Assembly: GCA_947447395.1 (NCBI GenBank)
Contig: CANFJH010000005.1
Span: 1 to 45,836, forward strand
DNA: 45,836 nucleotides
Reading direction: 5' to 3'
DNA from: Microbacteriaceae bacterium
GTDB taxonomy: Bacteria > Actinomycetota > Actinomycetes > Actinomycetales > Microbacteriaceae
Shown here: in pieces, positions 42,754 through 45,836 of the stretch
How the letters are laid out: the number at the start of each line of letters is the position of its first letter
Numbering within the stretch: position 1 is the first letter of the stretch
Translations under genes and position numbers: made by a program
Notes under the pieces: generated by a model
What the model was told of the DNA's origin: nothing
What the model saw: the letters and a program-made list of their open reading frames with translations, nothing else
Databases searched by the model: none

Positions 42754-44021
42754 ATGTGACGTTCGGCTGGGCCGGTGTAAACCTGCTGCGGACGTCCGAT
42801 CTTGGTCGCCTGGTCAAGGTTCAGTTCGCGCCAGTGAGCAATCCAGCCCGGCAGGCGTCCTAGTGCAAATAACACGGTGAACATGCGGGTAGGGAAACCC
42901 ATCGCCTTGTAAATTACGCCGGTGTAGAAATCAACATTCGGGTAAAGTTTGCGTTCCACGAAGTAATCGTCTGAAAGTGCAGCCGCCTCAAGCTCTTTCG
43001 CGATGTCAAGTAGCGGGTCATTCACACCCAACTCGGCAAGAACGCGGTCTGCGGTTGCCTTAACAATCTTGGCCCGAGGGTCGAAGCTCTTGTAGACGCG
43101 GTGACCAAAGCCCATCAGACGAATGCCGTCTTCTTTGTTCTTCACTCGCTCAACGTAACGCTGAACCGAATCTCCAGAATCGCGAATGCTGTTCAACATT
43201 TCTAGGACGGCTTCGTTGGCACCACCGTGAAGCGGACCAAACAGTGCGTTCACACCGGCCGAAATCGATGCAAAAAGGTTTGCCTGGCTCGAACCAACCA
43301 AACGCACAGTGGCGGTCGAACAGTTCTGTTCGTGGTCGGCGTGAAGAGTTAGCAACGTGTCGAGAGCATTCACAATTACCGGGTTTTGGGTGTATTCCTC
43401 GGCCATGGTTCCAAAGGTTAAGCGAAGGAAGTTTTCAACCATCGACAAGGAGTTGTCTGGGTAAAGCAGCGCCTGACCCTGTGAGTTCTTGTGTGCGTAG
43501 GCAGCCAAGACCGGCATTTTTGCTAGTAGGCGAATGGTCGAAAGTTCGACCTGCTCTTGATCGTGAACGTTTAGCGAATCTTGGTAGAAAGTCGACAGCG
43601 CTGAAACACCGGCAGCCAAAACTGGCATTGGGTGTGCATTGGTCGGCATGGCGTGGAACAGGTTTTTTAGGTCTTCGTGAATGAGAGTGTGGCGGCGAAT
43701 TCGCTCGTCGAAGTCTGAGAATTCAGAAGCCGTTGGTAGGTTTCCGTAAATCAAAAGGTAGGCAACCTCGAGGAAGCTCTTGCCCGAAGCCAACTGCTCG
43801 ATTGGGTAGCCGCGGTAACGAAGAATGCCCTGGTCGCCGTCGATGTAAGTGATCGAGGAGCGGGTAGCTGCTGTGTTCACGAAACCGGTGTCAAAAGAAT
43901 TTAGACCGGTCGATGCGTTTAGCTTCGAGAAGTCGATGGCATTTGCACCATCAACGGCTGAAACGATCGGGAACTCGGCGGAGCCTCCCGGATAGTTGAG
44001 CGTGACTTTTTCGTCGGACAA
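42750..44021 (-). CDS. gltA: Citrate synthase
   Basis: Citrate synthase condenses acetyl-CoA and oxaloacetate to begin the TCA cycle. The 423 residues match the hexameric bacterial type. The three catalytic residues are present: His265 (GPLHGGANEA), His307 (GFGHRVYKSFDPRA) and Asp364 (YPNVDFYTG). The start is TTG 44019-44021 with GGGAG six bases before it. It lies 18 bases after dapC, but the functions are unrelated and coupling may just reflect packing. Its end overlaps rsmD by four bases. Confidence 0.97.
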   Translation of the reverse strand: MSDEKVTLNYPGGSAEFPIVSAVDGANAIDFSKLNASTGLNSFDTGFVNTAATRSSITYIDGDQGILRYRGYPIEQLASGKSFLEVAYLLIYGNLPTASEFSDFDERIRRHTLIHEDLKNLFHAMPTNAHPMPVLAAGVSALSTFYQDSLNVHDQEQVELSTIRLLAKMPVLAAYAHKNSQGQALLYPDNSLSMVENFLRLTFGTMAEEYTQNPVIVNALDTLLTLHADHEQNCSTATVRLVGSSQANLFASISAGVNALFGPLHGGANEAVLEMLNSIRDSGDSVQRYVERVKNKEDGIRLMGFGHRVYKSFDPRAKIVKATADRVLAELGVNDPLLDIAKELEAAALSDDYFVERKLYPNVDFYTGVIYKAMGFPTRMFTVLFALGRLPGWIAHWRELNLDQATKIGRPQQVYTGPAERHI

Positions 44022-44027
44022 CTTTTC

Positions 44028-44032
44028 TCCCT
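44028..44032 (-). promoter_or_regulatory. Ribosome binding site fixing the TTG start of gltA
   Basis: GGGAG on the minus strand, six bases before TTG 44021, supports this start for gltA; no ATG precedes the conserved region in that frame. Confidence 0.6.
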
Positions 44033-44039
44033 GATTTTT

Positions 44040-45155
44040 CTACTTCGTAAAGTCTATGGCTTCGCGCAACCGGCGAGCACCCTCGGCAATATCGACATCG
44101 GTAGCGGTGATCGAGAATCGAACATACTGACTCTTGCCCAAAACATAAAAGTCTCCAGGAACAACAACAATTCCGAGTTCTGCCATTCGATCAACAGTTT
44201 TCCAGCAGTCTTCGCCCAGAGTCGCCCAAAGATAAAGACCCGCTTCGCTTTCGGCCACCTGAAAGCCGTAGTCCTGAACGGCTGTAAGAAGTACTTCACG
44301 GCGAGCGCGGTAGATTGCCTTCTGCGCGGTCACATGCGAGTGATCGTTCAAAGCAGCGATCATGGCCTTTTGTGCCGGAGCTGGGGTGTTCAAACCGGAA
44401 TGCATGCGTAGATTTACGAGACCCTTGATGAGGTCGCTAGAACCCGCGGCAAAGGCCGCACGGTAACCGGCCATGTTGCTTTGCTTGGAAAGCGAGTAAA
44501 CCGCAAGCACACCATCGGCTGAAGACCCGCAAACCTCTGGGTCGAGAATGCAAGGAGTCGTTTGACCTTCCCATTTACCCCAACCGAGTTCTGCATAGCA
44601 TTCGTCAGAGGCAATGAGTGCGCCCAATTCGCGACCGCGATCTACGGCGGCCTTTAGCTCTTGTTTCGAAAGCACTCGACCATCCGGGTTGCCAGGCGAG
44701 TTCAGCCAAACCAACTTGGTGTTTGCTGGCCATTTCTGCGGGTCGTCCTCGGAAATAATTTCGGCCCCACACAACGCCGCACCAACCACATAAGCGGTGT
44801 AAGCCACAGTCGGTTGAACCACAACGTCGCCTGGCCCTAACCCCATAAGAAGTGGCAACCAGCTGATTAGCTCTTTCGAACCCATGGTTGGCATTACCTG
44901 AGAAACCTCTAGCCCCGAGACACCTCGGCGGCGTTCAAACCAGGACACGACCGCTTGGCGAAATTCAATGGAACCGGCGGTGGATGGATAGCCGGGTGAG
45001 TTAGACGCGGCATCCAAGGCATCTTGAATGATCTGAGGAGTTGAATCGACCGGCGAACCTACCGAAAGGTCGACCTTGCCACCGCTGTGCTGATTAGCCT
45101 TCTCAGCGAATGGCTTGAGGCTTTCCCACGGATACTCCGGCAGGCCGTTGAACAC
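44040..45155 (-). CDS. dapC: Succinyldiaminopimelate aminotransferase (DapC type)
   Basis: DapC makes N-succinyl-LL-diaminopimelate on the way to lysine and cell-wall meso-DAP. The 371-residue fold-type I PLP enzyme has the lysine Schiff base at Lys224 (VYSLSKQSNMAGYR), Asp184 (IASDECYAEL), Asn156 (NSPGNPDGR) and the C-terminal YVRFSIT region. The actinobacterial gene is regularly next to fdxA, which supports this name over other class I aminotransferases. The start is GTG 45153-45155, three bases after the fdxA stop. Confidence 0.88.
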   Translation of the reverse strand: MFNGLPEYPWESLKPFAEKANQHSGGKVDLSVGSPVDSTPQIIQDALDAASNSPGYPSTAGSIEFRQAVVSWFERRRGVSGLEVSQVMPTMGSKELISWLPLLMGLGPGDVVVQPTVAYTAYVVGAALCGAEIISEDDPQKWPANTKLVWLNSPGNPDGRVLSKQELKAAVDRGRELGALIASDECYAELGWGKWEGQTTPCILDPEVCGSSADGVLAVYSLSKQSNMAGYRAAFAAGSSDLIKGLVNLRMHSGLNTPAPAQKAMIAALNDHSHVTAQKAIYRARREVLLTAVQDYGFQVAESEAGLYLWATLGEDCWKTVDRMAELGIVVVPGDFYVLGKSQYVRFSITATDVDIAEGARRLREAIDFTK

Positions 45156-45158
45156 GTG

Positions 45159-45479
45159 CTACTGAACCTGGGGTGGTAGCGCGGTGATTACCGCGTGGTC
45201 ACCAGGAACCTTGCCCATCTTGGCAGCGCCGCCAGGAGAACCAATGGTTTCAAAAAATTCAACGTTCGCCTTGTAGTACTCAGACCACTGCGAAGGCAGG
45301 TCGTCCTCGTAATAGATGGCCTCAACCGGACAAACTGGCTCGCAGGCACCACAGTCGACACACTCGTCTGGGTGAATGTAAAGCATGCGGTCGCCCTCGT
45401 AGATACAGTCGACAGGGCATTCCTCGATACAGGCTTTGTCTTTCACGTCTACACATGGCAGAGCGATTACGTAAGTCAC
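45159..45479 (-). CDS. fdxA: 7Fe ferredoxin FdxA
   Basis: The 106-residue ferredoxin has the cysteine pattern of [3Fe-4S][4Fe-4S] types: Cys9, Cys17 and Cys50 for the 3Fe cluster and Cys21, Cys40, Cys43 and Cys46 for the 4Fe cluster, with Cys25 probably free. This is one position above the Azotobacter FdI numbering as I recall it. The C-terminal half (EYYKANVEFFETIGSPGGAAKMG) is typical of actinobacterial FdxA. It is a low-potential electron carrier. GGAGAAAC lies just before the ATG at 45477-45479. Confidence 0.96.
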   Translation of the reverse strand: MTYVIALPCVDVKDKACIEECPVDCIYEGDRMLYIHPDECVDCGACEPVCPVEAIYYEDDLPSQWSEYYKANVEFFETIGSPGGAAKMGKVPGDHAVITALPPQVQ

Positions 45480-45507
45480 TGTTTCTCCTTTTGGGCTTTT
45501 CTAAATT

Positions 45508-45825
45508 TTAACGGTGACCGGAGGCGTTCTTGCGCCAGACACCAGGACGAATTCTTGGGAATAGGATCACAAGACCGCAGGCAATCAGCGAACCATAGAC
45601 CCACCAGGTGCCAACATCATTTCCTAGGATGGCAACCGAACCGCCACCATGGCGCTGAGACAGCCAAAGCAGAGTGGCCCAGAGCGATAGCGTCATGAGG
45701 TACAGCGCCCCGCGAGAGTTGCGCAGAAGTCGAAGTGCAAGAGCTAGCGCGAACGTCATCGACAACGCAATCCAGAGCCCAATTGGCCAGTGCTCAGCGT
45801 TTGAGGCGCGAATCGAGTGAATCAT
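45508..45825 (-). CDS. Unrecognised three-segment membrane protein (start uncertain)
   Basis: From the ATG at 45823-45825 the product has 105 residues with three hydrophobic segments (about 15-33, 39-56 and 74-91) and a basic C-terminus (RIRPGVWRKNASGHR). I do not recognise the family. The frame stays open to the right edge of the window, so a further upstream start cannot be excluded and the gene may be longer. It lies 28 bases before fdxA on the same strand. Confidence 0.55.
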   Translation of the reverse strand: MIHSIRASNAEHWPIGLWIALSMTFALALALRLLRNSRGALYLMTLSLWATLLWLSQRHGGGSVAILGNDVGTWWVYGSLIACGLVILFPRIRPGVWRKNASGHR

Positions 45826-45836
45826 GGTTCCAACAA

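Noticed and set aside
1-45836. CRISPR arrays, tRNA, rRNA, insertion sequences
   Set aside because: I looked through the gaps for regular repeats, cloverleaf-like sequences and terminal inverted repeats and saw none. A tRNAscan or repeat finder run would settle it.

Overview
The window looks like a chromosomal piece of a small-genome, moderate-GC actinobacterium, most likely freshwater Microbacteriaceae of the Rhodoluna/Aquiluna (Luna) type. This is inferred from gene content and order: a GlgE alpha-glucan pathway, DUF2469, a cysteine-free L32, Ala/Glu-rich tails on S16 and S2, DivIVA-motif proteins, and blocks in the order recG-coaD-yceD-rpmF-rnc-mutM-smc-ftsY-ffh and rpsP-khpA-rimM-trmD-rplS-lepB-rnhB. 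Base composition is far below the high GC usual for the family. Genes are packed tightly: most junctions overlap by 1, 4 or about 29 bases or sit a few bases apart, and GTG and TTG starts are common. I see no rRNA, tRNA, CRISPR array, prophage or insertion sequence, and no gap over 300 bases without a gene.

Layout. 1-4486 (+): glgX (3' end), glgE, glgB, a glycogen/alpha-glucan operon. 4470-7021 (-): a YbbN-like thioredoxin/TPR protein translationally coupled to an unrecognised three-segment membrane protein. 7094-9274 (+): a DivIVA-motif coiled-coil protein and an AI-2E family membrane protein. 9271-12210 (-): an alpha/beta hydrolase, a small zinc-site protein, a secreted transglycosylase, a secreted HNH nuclease and a protein with four DivIVA motifs. 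12219-16087 (-): rpsB-tsf, a weak terminator, then pyrH-frr-cdsA. 16332-16880 (+): an M23 peptidase-like secreted protein, tail to tail with xerC (16828-17736, -). 17753-23587 (-): a five-gene peptide ABC importer in the order permease-binding protein-permease-ATPase-ATPase. 23669-30975 (-): rpsP-khpA-rimM-trmD, then rplS-lepB-rnhB-DUF2469-yraN-comM-dprA. 31132-42171 (-): recG to ffh, an 11-kb run with almost no spacing. 42187-42753 (+): rsmD. 42750-45825 (-): an unrecognised membrane protein, fdxA, dapC and gltA.

How it works together. The first operon makes and branches alpha-glucan from maltose-1-phosphate. The long minus-strand runs hold translation (S2, EF-Ts, S16, L19, L32, RRF, RimM, TrmD, RsmD), protein export (Ffh, FtsY, LepB), chromosome handling (SMC, XerC, RecG, MutM, RNase HII, RNase III) and DNA uptake or recombination (DprA, ComM). 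Two DivIVA-motif proteins, a transglycosylase, an M23-like protein and CdsA give the 7-17 kb stretch an envelope and growth flavour.

Most of this is conserved housekeeping, and I find no convincing undescribed system. The items most worth a second look are an attenuator-like leader before rplS, the structured rpsB leader with a good promoter, a perfect 13-bp hairpin between the binding-protein and permease genes of the peptide transporter, a probable 164-base same-strand overlap of a secreted nuclease gene with a four-motif DivIVA gene, and the unrecognised 565-residue membrane protein.
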